Below the pieces are notes generated by a model. It had not been told where the DNA came from. It saw only the letters and a list, made by a program, of their open reading frames with translations, and ran no database searches. From assembly GCF_017591425.1 (NCBI RefSeq), contig NW_024465777.1, positions 5,952,001 to 6,016,000 on the forward strand: 64,000 nucleotides of DNA. The letters are read 5' to 3'. The DNA is from Ochotona curzoniae (lineage: Eukaryota > Chordata > Mammalia > Lagomorpha > Ochotonidae). A program made the translations under genes and the position numbers. Below are positions 1-10,738 of the stretch, piece after piece; positions within the stretch are counted from its first letter, which is position 1, and each line of letters opens with the position of its first letter.

Positions 1-130
1 GGTCCCAAGGCTTTGGGCCATCCTCAACTGCTTTCCCAGGCCACAAGTAGGGAGCTGGATAGGAAGTAGGGCTCCAGGATTAGAACTGGTGCCCATCTGG
101 GATCCTGGCATGTTTAAGGCAAAGACTTTA
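1..130 (-). repeat. Pika-type CSINE, 5' half (first part, split by nested SINE)
   Basis: Antisense CSINE body (CCCAAGGCTTTGGGCC, CCACAAG..GGGAGCTGGAT, then the head). It enters from outside the window, stops at 130 and resumes at 474 after an inserted SINE. The 15-base duplication is AAGGCAAAGACTTTA at 116-130 and AAGGCAAGGACTTTA at 459-473. Confidence 0.85.
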
Positions 131-960
<830 letters not shown>

Positions 961-1059
961 CGTCCTGGTGATAAGGGTTTCCTGCTATCATTACCTTTAA
1001 TAATTGGGGAAATTCACTGTGGGCACAGGGAGCCCATCAACCCACAAGGCAGTATGATG

Positions 1060-1190
1060 AAGAGATGAACTTGATGCCAGGGAGATCCACATTGGAATTC
1101 AAGTTCTGCCATTTGCTGACTGAGAGGCCTTGGGTAAGTCACTTTCCCTTTCTGGATTGCTTTTCTGCTCTGTAAAGTGCAAAAAGGATG
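1060..1190 (+). repeat. MIR fragment
   Basis: Shows the MIR core order: CTGCCATTTGCTGACTG, CCTTGGGTAAGTCACTT, then a CTCTGTAAAGTG-like segment. This is an ancient tRNA-derived SINE found across mammals. Confidence 0.7.
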
Positions 1191-1377
1191 CATTTCTGCA
1201 CACACACAAGTCGGCTGCTACATAGGAGCTGCTCACTAATTAGCACCTTTATGATAGATTCAACACATAGAAGAAATATCTATAAAGAAAAACACGATTC
1301 CTCCCTTCAAGCTGTCCAGGGACATGAGGTGTGCACAAAGCATACTCAATAAGGAAGAATGTACCTGCTAAATAGAA

Positions 1378-1600
1378 AATAATAGCAGCTACCATTCACT
1401 GAGTGCGTCTAAGCCAGGTGCTGTGCTAAGCATTTTCTAACTACTTCATTTATTTTGGCCACTCCCCTCCTGTACTATTATTATCTCCACTGTACAAAAA
1501 GGAAGCTGAGGCTCAGAGAGGGGAAGTGAGCTGCCCAAGCTTGCACAGCTCTGAGCACTGAGCCTCACTGTCAGCATAGAAATCCAGTCCTAGGAGCCCT
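1378..1600 (-). repeat. MIR, antisense, nearly full length
   Basis: Antisense MIR landmarks in order: CATTCACTGAGTGC, GCCAGGTGCTGTGCTAAGC, TATTATTATCTCCACTGTAC, GAAGCTGAGGCTCAGAGAGG, and TGCCCAAGCTTGCACAGCT. Confidence 0.8.
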
Positions 1601-1697
1601 AAGCTTCATTCAGGTTTTTACCAGTCTTTATTCATTTCCTGCCTGCTTTAATTTTTCTTTTCTTTTAAATTTAACCCTACCTCAAAATATCAGCTGA

Positions 1698-2026
1698 GGG
1701 CCCGCATGACAGCCTAGCGGCTAAAAGTCCTCAGCTTGACCACACCAAAATCCCACATGGGCACTGATTCTAATCCCAGCGGCCCCATTTCCCATCCAGC
1801 TCCCTGCTTGTGGCCTGGGAAAGCAGTCGAGGACGGCCCAAAGCCTTGGGACCCTGCACCCGCATGGGAGACCTGGAAGAAGCTCCAGGCTTCGGATCAG
1901 TTCAGCTCTGGCTGTTGCAGCCACTTGGGGAGTGAATCATTGGATGGAAGATCTTCCTCTCTGTCTTTCCTCCTCTCTGTATACCTGACTTCCCAATAAA
2001 AATAAATAAATAAATAAATCTTTTTA
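1698..2026 (+). repeat. Pika-type CSINE with clear target-site duplication
   Basis: Full-length copy. The perfect 14-base duplication AAAATATCAGCTGA is at 1684-1697 and 2027-2040, starting with A-run bases as expected for L1 endonuclease cutting. Confidence 0.92.
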
Positions 2027-2149
2027 AAAATATCAGCTGACATTTGGGTTAATATTACAGCACTGTAAAGGGACTTTGTGGACTTGACCTAGTGTCTGCC
2101 CAGGCAAAGACAGATGCAGTTCTAACTTCCTTGGATCACAACTCTGGGA

Positions 2150-2330
2150 AAACTCCATTTGGGTCCTCCCACATGGGTGGGTGGCAGCAACACCAACATC
2201 TGAGCCACCATCTACTTCCTCCAGATGCATTAGCAGGACAGTGAAGCTGAGTGGCAAGGATGAGAACCCATGTTTTCATATGTGGGAAGGCATCATGTGA
2301 CTCATCAGGTGGGTCAGGAGGCATGTCCTA
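2150..2330 (-). repeat. Diverged older CSINE, antisense
   Basis: Contains TGCATTAGCAGGA and GATGAGAACCCATG-like blocks of an antisense CSINE, heavily mutated. Borders uncertain. Confidence 0.45.
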
Positions 2331-2432
2331 AGCTGTGGGCACTTGTGACAACCATTCGTGTTCCATGTAACGACCACTTTACGGCCAGCTTCTCCTACTC
2401 CACACTCTTTCAGTGTGATCCTGTCCCATTTT

Positions 2433-2743
2433 GTTTTTAAGATTTATTTATTTTTATTGGAAAGTCACAAATACAGAGGAGAGACAGAGAGGAAGATCTT
2501 CCATCCGATGAATCACTCCCCAAGTGACCACAATGACTGGAGCTGAGCCGATCTAAAGCCAGGAGCCAGGAGCTTCTTCCAGGTCTACCACATGGGTGCA
2601 GGGAATCAACTCTACTGCTTTCCCAGGACACAAGCAGGGAGCTGGAAGGGAAGCAGGACTGCTGGGATTAGAACTGGCTCCCATATGAGATCTTGACACA
2701 TGCAAGGCAAGAACGTCAGGCACTAGGCTATTGCACCAGGCCC
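2433..2743 (-). repeat. Pika-type CSINE, antisense
   Basis: Runs from the antisense tail (TAAGATTTATTTATTTTTATTGGAA) to the antisense head (CTAGGCTATTGCACCAGGCCC). Full length. Confidence 0.88.
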
Positions 2744-2889
2744 ATCCCCTCCCAGTTTTAAAATGATTTTTAGAAAACCAGTAGCATGTTATTTAACTTC
2801 ATGGCATTGTAAATTTCTACTTTTCTTCCTGTTGTTCATTTTGTTTTGTGGCTTTTTCATTTAAGGGGATGTATAGTAACTGTAATGGA

Positions 2890-3138
2890 GACTATCATAT
2901 CCAGATGTGAGGATACAGTGCAGTGTGCATCTCTACTTCCAGATCAAAGATGAACTCCCAATGAAACTGCTAACTATATCTTGACAACAAGATGCTGGGC
3001 TCTCTGCCATTGTCCATGCCCACAATGATGGACTTATGACTGTTTATAAAGAACTATACTAGTTTAATGGTATATTGGGGAAGGGATTTGGGGAGGAGGT
3101 AAGGGAAATCCCAAGGCCTATGGAATTGTATCATAAAA
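2890..3138 (+). repeat. L1 3'-end-like segment
   Basis: A G-rich stretch (GGGGAAGGGATTTGGGGAGGAGG) followed by AAATCCCAAGGCCTATGGAATTGTATC and a microsatellite tail, the layout of lagomorph L1 3' untranslated regions. Assigned by layout, not by an aligned consensus. Confidence 0.45.
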
Positions 3139-3168
3139 TGATAATAATAATAATAATAATAATAATAG
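3139..3168 (+). repeat. (ATA)n microsatellite
   Basis: About nine ATA/TAA units directly following the L1-like 3' end, probably grown from its A-rich tail. Confidence 0.9.
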
Positions 3169-3175
3169 TGGAACA

Positions 3176-3290
3176 GAGAAAAACACTTGTTTGAGAAGCA
3201 AGAAACAGAGAGACAGAGCCTCGGCCTTTCAATCCATTGGTTCACTCACCAGATGCTGCAACCGTGGCCTGGCCAAGGGTGAGGCAAAGA
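3176..3290 (-). repeat. Older CSINE fragment, antisense
   Basis: GAGAAGCAAGAAACAGAGAG, then CATTGGTTCACTCACCAGATG, matches the tail half of an antisense older CSINE. Confidence 0.55.
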
Positions 3291-4429
3291 ACTGCTGCTC
3301 ATTCTTTCTCAACCCCCACTCCCCTGTTTGTCAATTTTATTTAAAAGGTGAGGAAACCACAGACACACAGAGTTAAACGGTGGAGGAGTGAGGACCCTCC
3401 TTTCATCTTGGGTCCCGCGGGAGAGCGCAAGCAACCCCGCCCTAATCACTCATTCTTACATCTTTAAATAACATCTAGGAGGCAAGGCCCAGACCCCGCC
3501 CCACACCCGGCCTTTGGGGTGCTCCATGGCACCTCAGCGTGCCTACATATTGGCCCGCCTCCACTCTGCTTTCCAACTCAGGAGTCCTGTCAGAACCACC
3601 TAAGGTAGAAACCCCCCCCCCATCCTGTCCTCGGCTCAGGCCTCTCATTCAATTATCCCATTTCTTTTACATTAATAACATTTCTCTCTCACAGCCTTAC
3701 AGGCCCGTAGAAGCCGAGGCTGTGCAAAGCTCCGAGCCCGGCTTGCTTCCCCAGGCCATCCTTTCCCAAGCCAGTTTCTCTGTTCAGTGCCTGCCCCTCC
3801 TCGGAGATGCTGTGTTTCATTATATACCCCAGAATTGAGGTTCATAAGTCAGAAGGACTTGTATGCAACTGAAAAGTAAGATCCTGTAATCGCTACTTGG
3901 GGGAGAATGAGGAAGGACTTTTCTGGAAAATTCGTTCGATGTTAAATGTTATTTGCTGTGCTTTATCCAACACTGAATTCACTGTTTAATCTGGAAATAC
4001 TTACGCTGAGTAAGAGTCAAAGCTGTTCTATTCAGTTCCTTGTCTTTCCCACCAAGTTCACTCAGGCTTTAAAAAAAAACATACAGAAAATAAGATCTAA
4101 CACATTTGGGAAATCTATCACTATACTAGATTGTACATTGTTATGTTATTGTTTTTTAAATTACCCTAGAAAACTTTAAATACAATTAGAACTATGGAAA
4201 GAAATTTTAAAATGCTATGAATATATGGTTGTCAAAATAAAACATTTTTCTGAATATAGAAAAAAACAGGACAAGGCTATTTTCAATTTTCTCACGCACC
4301 TCCGTACTGTGTCCTCCAGCAGTTACCTATTTCACATTCCCGCCCCCACCCAGAATCCATAACCACGAGATTTCCTACACAAAACATCTCCAAGCCTTTC
4401 AAATTGAAGACAAGCTTTTCCTACAGGCA
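3291..4429. other. Upstream flank of MED18, mostly unique sequence
   Basis: No gene recognised. A modestly GC-rich patch (about 3400-3540) is followed by AT-rich sequence. Short open frames here have no family signature. A MIR-like scrap may lie near 3340-3400. Confidence 0.5.
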
Positions 4430-4434
4430 TCCCA

Positions 4435-4442
4435 TGACGTCA
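4435..4442. promoter_or_regulatory. CRE (ATF/CREB) palindrome
   Basis: Exact TGACGTCA at the upstream edge of the MED18 CpG island. A motif match only; occupancy is inferred. Confidence 0.55.
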
Positions 4443-4511
4443 CCGCAGCGTAACTCCCTGAGGAACGCCCCCAAACGAGGCTGCCCGCAGCCGGAACCCA
4501 GCCCTGGGCAC

Positions 4512-4523
4512 TGCGCAGGCGCG
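4512..4523. promoter_or_regulatory. NRF1-like site
   Basis: TGCGCAGGCGCG differs by one central base from the NRF1 palindrome. It sits in the CpG island, about 200 bases before the candidate first-exon donor. Confidence 0.5.
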
Positions 4524-4599
4524 TCTGGCTAAGTTTGGCCCTATCGGCACCCTTACCTGACAGGGAGGCGGTGTCGAGGTTTTGGCTTCCTGGGCCTTC

Positions 4600-4710
4600 C
4601 TGCCGGAACGAGGCAGAGGAGCGATCCTTGCGGCCGGGCTCGTCCGGGGCTGGGTTGCTGGTACCTGAGGGGCGGGGACTGGTTATCGCTGAGAGGCCGG
4701 ACGAGTCGGG
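4600..4710 (+). other. MED18: Candidate MED18 non-coding exon 1 (start approximate)
   Basis: Ends at a near-consensus donor, CGGG|GTGAGTG, at 4710/4711. Splicing to the acceptor at 5516/5517 would give an 806-base intron 1. MED18 is known to have a non-coding first exon. The transcription start is not determined; the left border is a guess within the CpG island. Confidence 0.5.
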
Positions 4711-4920
4711 GTGAGTGTGATTCCCGGCGTGGCCCGCCCATTTGTCGTGTAAGTGCGCGTGTGTCTGCACGCGGGCCCTGGGGATCCGTTGCATCCTGCT
4801 GGGAGAACTGCACGCCTTAGACGAAAATCGGTTTTTTGCCCTGTTGTAGGCCCTGCCCCTGGCTGTGCGTGTCTCTGGGCCCCTTCAGTTCGCCGCGGCC
4901 TCCTCTCTTGCAGGTGCACA

Positions 4921-5516
4921 AGTCAGGTTCGGTTCTGACTGCAGTCCCTTCTGTCGTTCTCAGCACAGTCTCGGAGGTTCCGTAGTGCTGGATTCGCTTT
5001 CATTTTCATTCATTCTTTTTGGAGAGCCAGGGAACTCCCACACACTGACCGGCTCACGCCCCCACGCCTGAGAAGGGGCTCAGTACCCGTCTCCCACGGA
5101 GGTGGCAGGGGCCTAACTACTCCTTGCACCTTCGCCTGCGGCTTCCCAGGGTGGGCACAAGGAAGAGGCCGGAGTCGGGAACAGAACAGGGACCCCCCAG
5201 TCCAAGCACCCCAGAAAGGAGTTGTGGGAATCCCAGCAGGGACCTTTAACCCACACCTGCTTTGCTTTAAGGGAGATGATGTGGAAGGCCGCACAGGTAG
5301 CTTCTAAAGTTTCCCAGCTTGAATCTGGATGGTTCCATTGTACAACCTCTACAATCCTATCTTTTTCTGTTTCTGCTGTCCATTCCTGAGACTAGCTACC
5401 TCAGTAGATACTTGAACTATTTTTGAGTGAAAGACTTAATTTCAGGGCCAGTACCAACATGGACGTGATGTCCGTCCACACCTATGATGTCTAAGTGAAT
5501 ACTACCCTTTTTGCAG
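4921..5516 (+). other. MED18 intron 1, remainder
   Basis: Unique sequence of falling GC content. It ends in the polypyrimidine tract and acceptor CCCTTTTTGCAG (to 5516). No repeat or extra exon recognised. Confidence 0.5.
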
Positions 5517-5660
5517 GTGTGTTCCGTGACTGATCTGCCTCGGCAACTCTGAGTCCAGTTTTGCTGTCTTCAGCTTAATCAGGCACCATGGAGGCACCGC
5601 CGGTCACCATGATGCCCGTCACGGGGGGCGCCATCAACATGATGGAGTACCTGCTGCAGG
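5517..5660 (+). other. MED18: MED18 exon 2 (5' UTR end plus first 73 coding bases)
   Basis: Acceptor TTTTTGCAG at 5508-5516, 71 untranslated bases, ATG at 5588, donor G|GTAAGTGAG at 5660/5661. Confidence 0.85.
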
Positions 5661-7480
5661 GTAAGTGAGTCGGGCAGTTTCAACAGCTTGTTCTCATGCT
5701 CTTGTTTGGTTTTTCTGGAAACAACTGTTACGTAGTCAACAGACAACACCTGGAACTGGTGTAAACCACTTTTCAAAATAAATAAATGTTTGAATGGCAG
5801 AGTTGGAGAAACAGAGATCTTCATCCACTGGTTTATCCTGGCTGGAACTAGATTAGGCCGAAGCCAGCAGCCAGGAGTTTTATCTTGATCTCCATGTGGG
5901 TGTAGGGACCCAAAGACTTGACTGGAAATAGAAAACAATTGTTGAAGTGAATGACAAGGTAATAGTATTACTAAATTCTTTATAGCTGCCTGTGTTCGGC
6001 TCTGGGCTCAAGGCCTGCTGAAAATAAACATGAGCAGAGAAGGCCCAGGTGCTTTCTAGTAGGAGTAAGACATTGAAAGGGAGGGGCCGACACAGTGGCA
6101 TAACAAACTAATCCTCCACCTGCAGTGTCAGCATTCCTGTCAGCATCCTGGTTATTCCACTTCCCATCCTGCTCCCTGCTTGTGGCCTGGGAAAGCAGCA
6201 GAGGATGGTCCAAGTCCTTGGGCCTCTGCACCCACATGGGAGACTTTGAAGAAGCTCCAGGCTCCTGGCTTCGGATCAGCTCAGCTTTGGCCATTGTGGC
6301 CATTTAGAGAGTGACCCAACGGATGAAAGACCGTCTCTCTATGTAAAAATCTGCCTTTCCAATAAAAATATATTTAAAAACTCCACATAATTCTTTTTTT
6401 AAAAAAAAGATTTATTTATCTTTATTGGAAAGGCAAATCAGGTTTATGGAGGGAAGGAGAGACAAAGATCTTCTGTCTGCTAGTTCACTCCCCAGAAAGC
6501 TGCAGTGGCAGAGTTGAACCCATCTAAAGCCAGGAACATTTTCTGGGTCTCCCACATGAGTGCAGGGTCCCAAGGCTTGGGCCATCCTCGGCTGCTTTCC
6601 TAGGCTACAGTCAGGAGCTGGATGGGAAATGGAGCAGCCGGGACACGGACTGGTGCCCATGTGGGATCCTGGTGCTTGAAAAGTGAGGATTTAGCCATTG
6701 AGCTATCATGCCATTCTTGAAAAAGAGAGAGAGAGATCGAAAGGGAACTACTTTCCCTAACGGTCTGGAATGCATTGGCAATGTGACCCTGGAAGTCTCA
6801 GGTCTGGATCCTGTGTGTCAGAAATATCCTGAGCTGTTTGGGTTTTTCTCTCTGTGTTTTCACCTTCTGGGAGTCCTGTGATTCGTCATGTCCGATGCGA
6901 CTAAGGAGTGCCTTTTTCCTCACCAGGAAGCGTTCTGGACCACAGTTTAGAAAGCCTTATCCACCGCCTCCGCGGTTTGTGTGACAACATGGAGCCCGAG
7001 ACTTTCCTGGACCATGAGATGGTGTTCCTCCTCAAGGGTCAGCAGGCCAGCCCGTTTGTTCTGAGGGCAAGGCGCTCCATGGATAGGGCAGGGACCCCCT
7101 GGCACCTGCGTTACCTGGGACAGCCAGAAATGGGAGACAAGAACCGCCATGCCCTGGTGCGAAACTGTGTGGACATTGCCACCTCCGAGAACCTCACCGA
7201 CTTCCTGATGGAGATGGGCTTCCGCATGGACCATGAATTTGTGGCCAAGGGCCACTTGTTCCGGAAGGGCATCATGAAGATCGTGGTGTACAAGGTCTTC
7301 CGCATCCTCGTGCCAGGAAATCCGGACAGTACCGAAGCGTTGTCCCTATCGTACCTGGTGGAGTTAAGTGTCGTTGCGCCAGCTGGGCAGGACATGGTGT
7401 CTGATGACATGAGGAACTTTGCTGAACAGCTGAAACCTCTTGTCCACCTGGAGAAAATAGACCCCAAAAGGCTCATGTGA
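5588..7480 (+). CDS. MED18: MED18, Mediator complex subunit 18 (two coding exons: 5588-5660 and 6927-7480)
   Basis: MED18 is a subunit of the Mediator head module. It pairs with MED20, docks on MED17, and helps pass activator signals to RNA polymerase II in the nucleus. The coding sequence is join(5588-5660, 6927-7480): 73 + 554 = 627 bases, 208 residues plus TGA, the family's usual length. The start codon has a strong context (GCACCATGG). The protein begins MEAPPVTMMPVTGG. Exon 1 ends CTGCAGG|GTAAGT and exon 2 follows CCTCACCAG|GAAGCG, so the glycine codon GGA spans the junction (phase 1). Recognisable blocks follow: HSLESLIHRLRGLCDNM, FLDHEMVFLLKG, WHLRYLGQPEMGDKNRH, TDFLMEMGFRMDHEF, ATG-free C-terminal PLVHLEKIDPKRLM. 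I see no frameshift or internal stop. Family knowledge predicts a paired beta-barrel fold with no membrane segment. Retained introns and an intact CpG promoter argue that this is the real gene rather than a retrocopy. Confidence 0.97.
5772..5920 (-). repeat. Older CSINE fragment, antisense
   Basis: AAATAAATAAATGTTTGAATGGCAGAG tail, then CATCCACTGGTTTA and CCAGGAGTTTTATCTTGATCTCC. The head is missing. Confidence 0.65.
6083..6382 (+). repeat. Older CSINE, sense
   Basis: GGGGCCGACACAGTGGCATAACAAACTAATCC head to the CCTTTCCAATAAAAATATATTT tail, in MED18 intron 2. Confidence 0.8.
6400..6712 (-). repeat. CSINE, antisense
   Basis: Tail AAGATTTATTTATCTTTATTGGAA to a head with GAGCTATCATGCC. In MED18 intron 2, opposite to the preceding SINE, so the two could pair in the pre-mRNA. 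Confidence 0.8.
6713..6765 (+). repeat. Short purine-rich (GA)n patch
   Basis: GAAAAAGAGAGAGAGAGATCGAAAGG, a remnant of SINE tail or simple repeat. Confidence 0.5.
6927..7480 (+). other. MED18: MED18 exon 3, coding part
   Basis: Begins after the acceptor at 6925-6926 and runs to TGA at 7478-7480. It encodes residues 25-208, most of the Med18 domain. Confidence 0.95.
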
Positions 7481-8200
7481 CCAAGAGGACCTGTTGGCAT
7501 TTTGAAAACTAACTACATCTGTTAGAAAAACAGTGGGCGGTGGGATGGCCCGTTTCACTGTGGCAGCCAGGCATTCTTCCTTGCCCTGTTCCTCTAGTGT
7601 GATGATTTGACTTCTGGGTTGGCCTTCCTAAGTGAAAGGCTCAGGATAGCGCTGTGAAGCTGCTATATGTTCACTTTTGGAAAGAAAAAGAAAATCTCTT
7701 ACCGTTTATAGTTGATGTTTGTACGATAATATGAACTGTGTTCTTTGGGAGTAAAGGCTACGAGAAGTGCCTGTAATTCTGTGATTTTAATTCCTTGCTA
7801 CTTTACCCTGCTAATTTCATTACCAGTTGGAGCCCAAAAAAGGACAATTACCGGTTTTAGTTTCAAAGAGAGATGATAATTTTTATCACAATTGTTGCTG
7901 AAAAATTTTTCAAAATAGAAACAAAAATAATACTAGCCAACGCTATGTACTGGTTCTATTTTGGCGTATATCCTTCTGGTTTTTGAGAGCTCCCACATGC
8001 GCTGGTTCACTTCTGAAATACCCACCGTGCTTGGGGCTGAAGTCAGGAACTGACGGGGTCACACAGGTGGCAGGAAGCCAGTCACTGCTGTCTCCCAGGG
8101 TCTCACTCTCAGGAATCCAATCAAGAGCCAGAGCTGGGAGTCAAAACAGGTACTTCAGGGTGGAATAGATTAGCTTAACCACTAGACCAAATGCCTACTC
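7481..8200 (+). other. MED18 3' UTR and downstream flank (end not determined)
   Basis: Unique sequence to about 7980, then a diverged SINE. No canonical AATAAA or ATTAAA is obvious after the stop. An AGTAAA hexamer lies near 7750, a known weaker variant, so the cleavage site is uncertain. Confidence 0.4.
7984..8200 (-). repeat. CSINE3-like SINE, antisense
   Basis: Ends with TTAACCACTAGACCAAATGCC, the antisense of the GGCATTTGGTCTAGTGGTTAA head. The body is strongly diverged. Confidence 0.6.
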
Positions 8201-8390
8201 TGGTTTTATTTGCAACAAGTTTATATACATCATATAACACTAATTTTTTAAATTCCACATATGCTAGTTTGTAGCTTTTTAATTTTTCCATCAAATTGTT
8301 ATTAGCATCTTCTCAGCAAGTGAGTCCATAGAATATTTAACAAAAGAAAGAAGCTCATTTTTTTTCCTTTAAAAAAAAAAAAAGAGCAGG

Positions 8391-8715
8391 CCCGGCTCCG
8401 TGGCCTAGCAGCTAAAGTCCTTGCCTTAAACGCCCCGCGATCCCATATGGGCGCCCGCTCTAGTCCCAGCAGCTCCACTTCGCATCCGGTTCCTTGCTTG
8501 TGGCCTGGGAAAGCAGTTGAAGATGGCCTAAGGCTTTGGGACCCTGCACCCGTGTGGGAGACCTGGAGGGGGTTCCTGGTTCCTAGCTTTGGATCGGCAT
8601 AGCATCGGCCATTGCGCTCTCTTGGAGAGTGAACCATCGGATGGAAGATCTTCCTCTCTGTCTCTTCTCTCTGTATATCTGACTTTCCAATAAATAAATA
8701 AATCTTAAAAAAAAA
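8391..8715 (+). repeat. Pika-type CSINE, sense
   Basis: GGCCCGGCTCCGTGGCCTAGC head to the CCAATAAATAAATAAATCTT plus A-run tail. Intact A-rich tail and low divergence. Confidence 0.9.
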
Positions 8716-8743
8716 AAAAAGGAAAATTATATTGAAAGGCCAT

Positions 8744-8920
8744 GGGGCTGGTGCTGTGGCATATGAAACTAATTGTTTACCTGCAGTGCTGACATTCCTT
8801 ATAGGTGCCTGTTTGAGTACTGGCTGCTCTGCTTCCAATTCACCTTCCTACAGGGAAAGCAATGGAGGACAGCCAATCCTGGGCGCCTGCATCCACGTGG
8901 GAGACCCAAAAGAAACTCTG
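8744..8920 (+). repeat. Older CSINE, first part (split by a retroposon)
   Basis: Sense head and body up to GGGAGACCCAAAAGAAACTCTG. It continues at 10177. The break is the insertion at 8921-10176. Confidence 0.85.
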
Positions 8921-10176
8921 CTTCTCGGCAGGGGAATATGGGGGTGCTCCCCTGATAGACAGCTACTCCCACTGGAGAGCGTGAGCTGATATGAGGGCAT
9001 ACCAGACTAGGCAGGGCTACAACACCTGTGGGACTCATGTGGACTAAATCAGGGAAAAGCCAGGCTGGGCTGATTGTTCCTACTGGTGCAAACTAAAATC
9101 AAAGTGGGTGAGGGTTGTTTGGGCTTAGCCACAGCATCAGCTGGCAGAGGCTGGCACTGGGGGCTAATTCTGTCAAGTCAAACCACAGAACCACCTGGAG
9201 AGTGCATAATCCGGGAGTGGGAGTGGCCTGGGAGGGAAATAGTGGGCTCCTCCCTCTTGGGTTACCACTCCCACAGGAGAGCACAAAATAACTAGGACAG
9301 GGGCTGGGGTGGCTAGACAGAGAGACACCCAACAACATCCGTTAGGGCTAGATAGTGGAGCTGGTTAGATGGAACTAGGCTTCAATGCCCATTGACATGT
9401 ATGTGAGCCGAGTGAGATGTGGGACAGACTGGACTAGTCAGCTTCACACACTGGCAAACCAGGGTGGAGGCAGGCCTGGTGGGGTTTATTGTGGGTTGCT
9501 CTGACTGGGCTGCAGCTCCCACTGGTTTATGTGAGTGCCGAGTGTGTGCTGGGCAGAACCAGACTGGACTGCAACACCCATTGGTTCCATTGGAAGTCGG
9601 GGCTGAAAACAGAACCAACCCAGCAGTTGCAACCACCAGCTGATTGGGGCAATGGGCTGTGCCGAGCCCTGTACTTGCTAGTACACACAAGAATCTGGTC
9701 TGGGAACACCTCAGACAAAGTTTCTTTGGGGATCCCCCAATCGAACTGCTGGACTCAGATCCCTAACCAAGAAAAAAGACAGGATAGAACAAGTCAATCA
9801 ACCACCTCAGCCATATGTTGGCAGTCAAAAAGAAGGCAAACGGAGACTCTGTGATGGACTATGTCAATCAATGGATTCTTCCACAACCGCATCGTGCTTG
9901 GAGTGGTGAAACTGGCAGCAATTCATAACTGTTAAACTATCAAACCCGCTTGAGCAAGAATCTCGGAGCATGTGCCACATCTGGGAGCTGGGGTGGGTGG
10001 GAGGCTGGGTGGGCTTCTCCCTTAAAATCCCCCTTTACTTCAGATATATGAAGGAAACAATGTGGAAATAATACACTTTCCTGTAGCCCTTGAAACTATG
10101 TACCCTAATTAACTATGTAAAGATTGCCAAAAATATAATTTAAAAAATGGAAAAAGTTAAAAAAAAAAAAAAAAAG
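8921..10176 (+). mobile_element. GC-rich degenerate-tandem retroposon, 5'-truncated copy with target-site duplication
   Basis: A 1256-base non-coding insertion ending in a poly(A) tail (about 10158-10175). It is flanked by a perfect 14-base duplication, CAAAAGAAACTCTG, at 8907-8920 and 10177-10190, inside an older CSINE. The left two-thirds has a recurring loose unit (CTGCAACACC..ACTGG..GAG..CAGG..GGGCTGG). The right part is non-repetitive and AT-rich. It aligns by eye with 56.57-57.95 kb (for example CACTGGAGAGCRTGAG and CATCAGCTGGCAGA.GCTGGCA). No reverse transcriptase or other protein signature is visible. The A-tail, AAAA-type target site and 5' truncation indicate mobilisation in trans by L1. 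Family name unknown to me. Confidence 0.85.
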
Positions 10177-10320
10177 CAAAAGAAACTCTGGCTCCTAGCT
10201 TCAAACCAGCCCAGCTCTGACCACTGCAGCCATTTGGGTAGTGAAACCAGCAGATGGAAGATCATTCCTGTCCCTGTTTCTCTATATATACATATACATA
10301 AAAGTCTGAATTTCAAGTGA
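10177..10320 (+). repeat. Older CSINE, second part (continuation of 8744-8920)
   Basis: Resumes with CAAAAGAAACTCTGGCTCC and continues through the AACCAGCAGATGGAAGATC block to the tail, completing the split SINE. Confidence 0.85.
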
Positions 10321-10329
10321 AATAATTAT

Positions 10330-10600
10330 TATTTTTTTTAAATCCAGAGTTATAGAAAATGAGAGAGAAAAAACTTGCATCCACTGCTTCACTCCCTAGA
10401 TGGTGACAGTGATCAGCTGGCCAGGCCAAAGCACGCAGCTTCCTGCATGGTCTCCATCCCAAGCACGTAGGCCGTCATCCACCAACCCCAGGCCATCAGC
10501 ACAGAGCTGGATTGCAAGGGGAGAAGATGGGTTGCAAATCGGTGTCCGTAGGGCATGCTGGCATTGCAGGGGCTTTGCCCTGTGTGCCATTAGCACTGAC
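10330..10600 (-). repeat. Older CSINE, antisense, diverged
   Basis: CTTGCATCCACTGCTTCACTCCC, then GGCCAGGCCAAAGC, and a GGCATTGCAGGGGCTT-like head end. Confidence 0.6.
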
Positions 10601-10738
10601 CCCATTTCTTCTTATGTAATGCTGCCCTCCTCAATGCTTCAGGTTTGTGAAAGATCCTCATTTAGTAAACAGCTAAGGTACACAGATATTAGCTTGCCTC
10701 CTGCTATGTAGCTGGTATTTACATATTGACTGTTATAA

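Larger units (their letters stand above)
961..1697. other. Non-coding stretch with two MIR remnants
   Basis: No coding potential. It holds a sense MIR near 1060-1190 and an antisense MIR near 1378-1600 (separate entries). The rest is unique AT-rich sequence. Confidence 0.6.
4430..4920 (+). promoter_or_regulatory. CpG-rich promoter of MED18
   Basis: CpG density rises sharply against an AT-rich background and falls after about 4.9 kb. The region contains a palindromic CRE (TGACGTCA, 4435-4442), an NRF1-like site (TGCGCAGGCGCG, 4512-4523) and no obvious TATA box, as in dispersed housekeeping promoters. It lies 0.7-1.1 kb upstream of the MED18 start codon and holds a strong splice donor (4711). 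Confidence 0.75.
5661..6926 (+). other. MED18 intron 2
   Basis: A 1266-base phase-1 intron holding three SINEs (about 5772-5920 antisense, 6083-6382 sense, 6400-6712 antisense). It ends with a pyrimidine-rich tract and CACCAG. Confidence 0.9.

Noticed and set aside
6412..6660. Extra exon in MED18 intron 2
   Set aside because: The open frame is an antisense CSINE, and the 208-residue protein is complete without it.
8302..8838. 178-residue minus-strand frame
   Set aside because: Antisense reading of a sense CSINE and its tail. Similar peptides recur at dozens of SINE positions.
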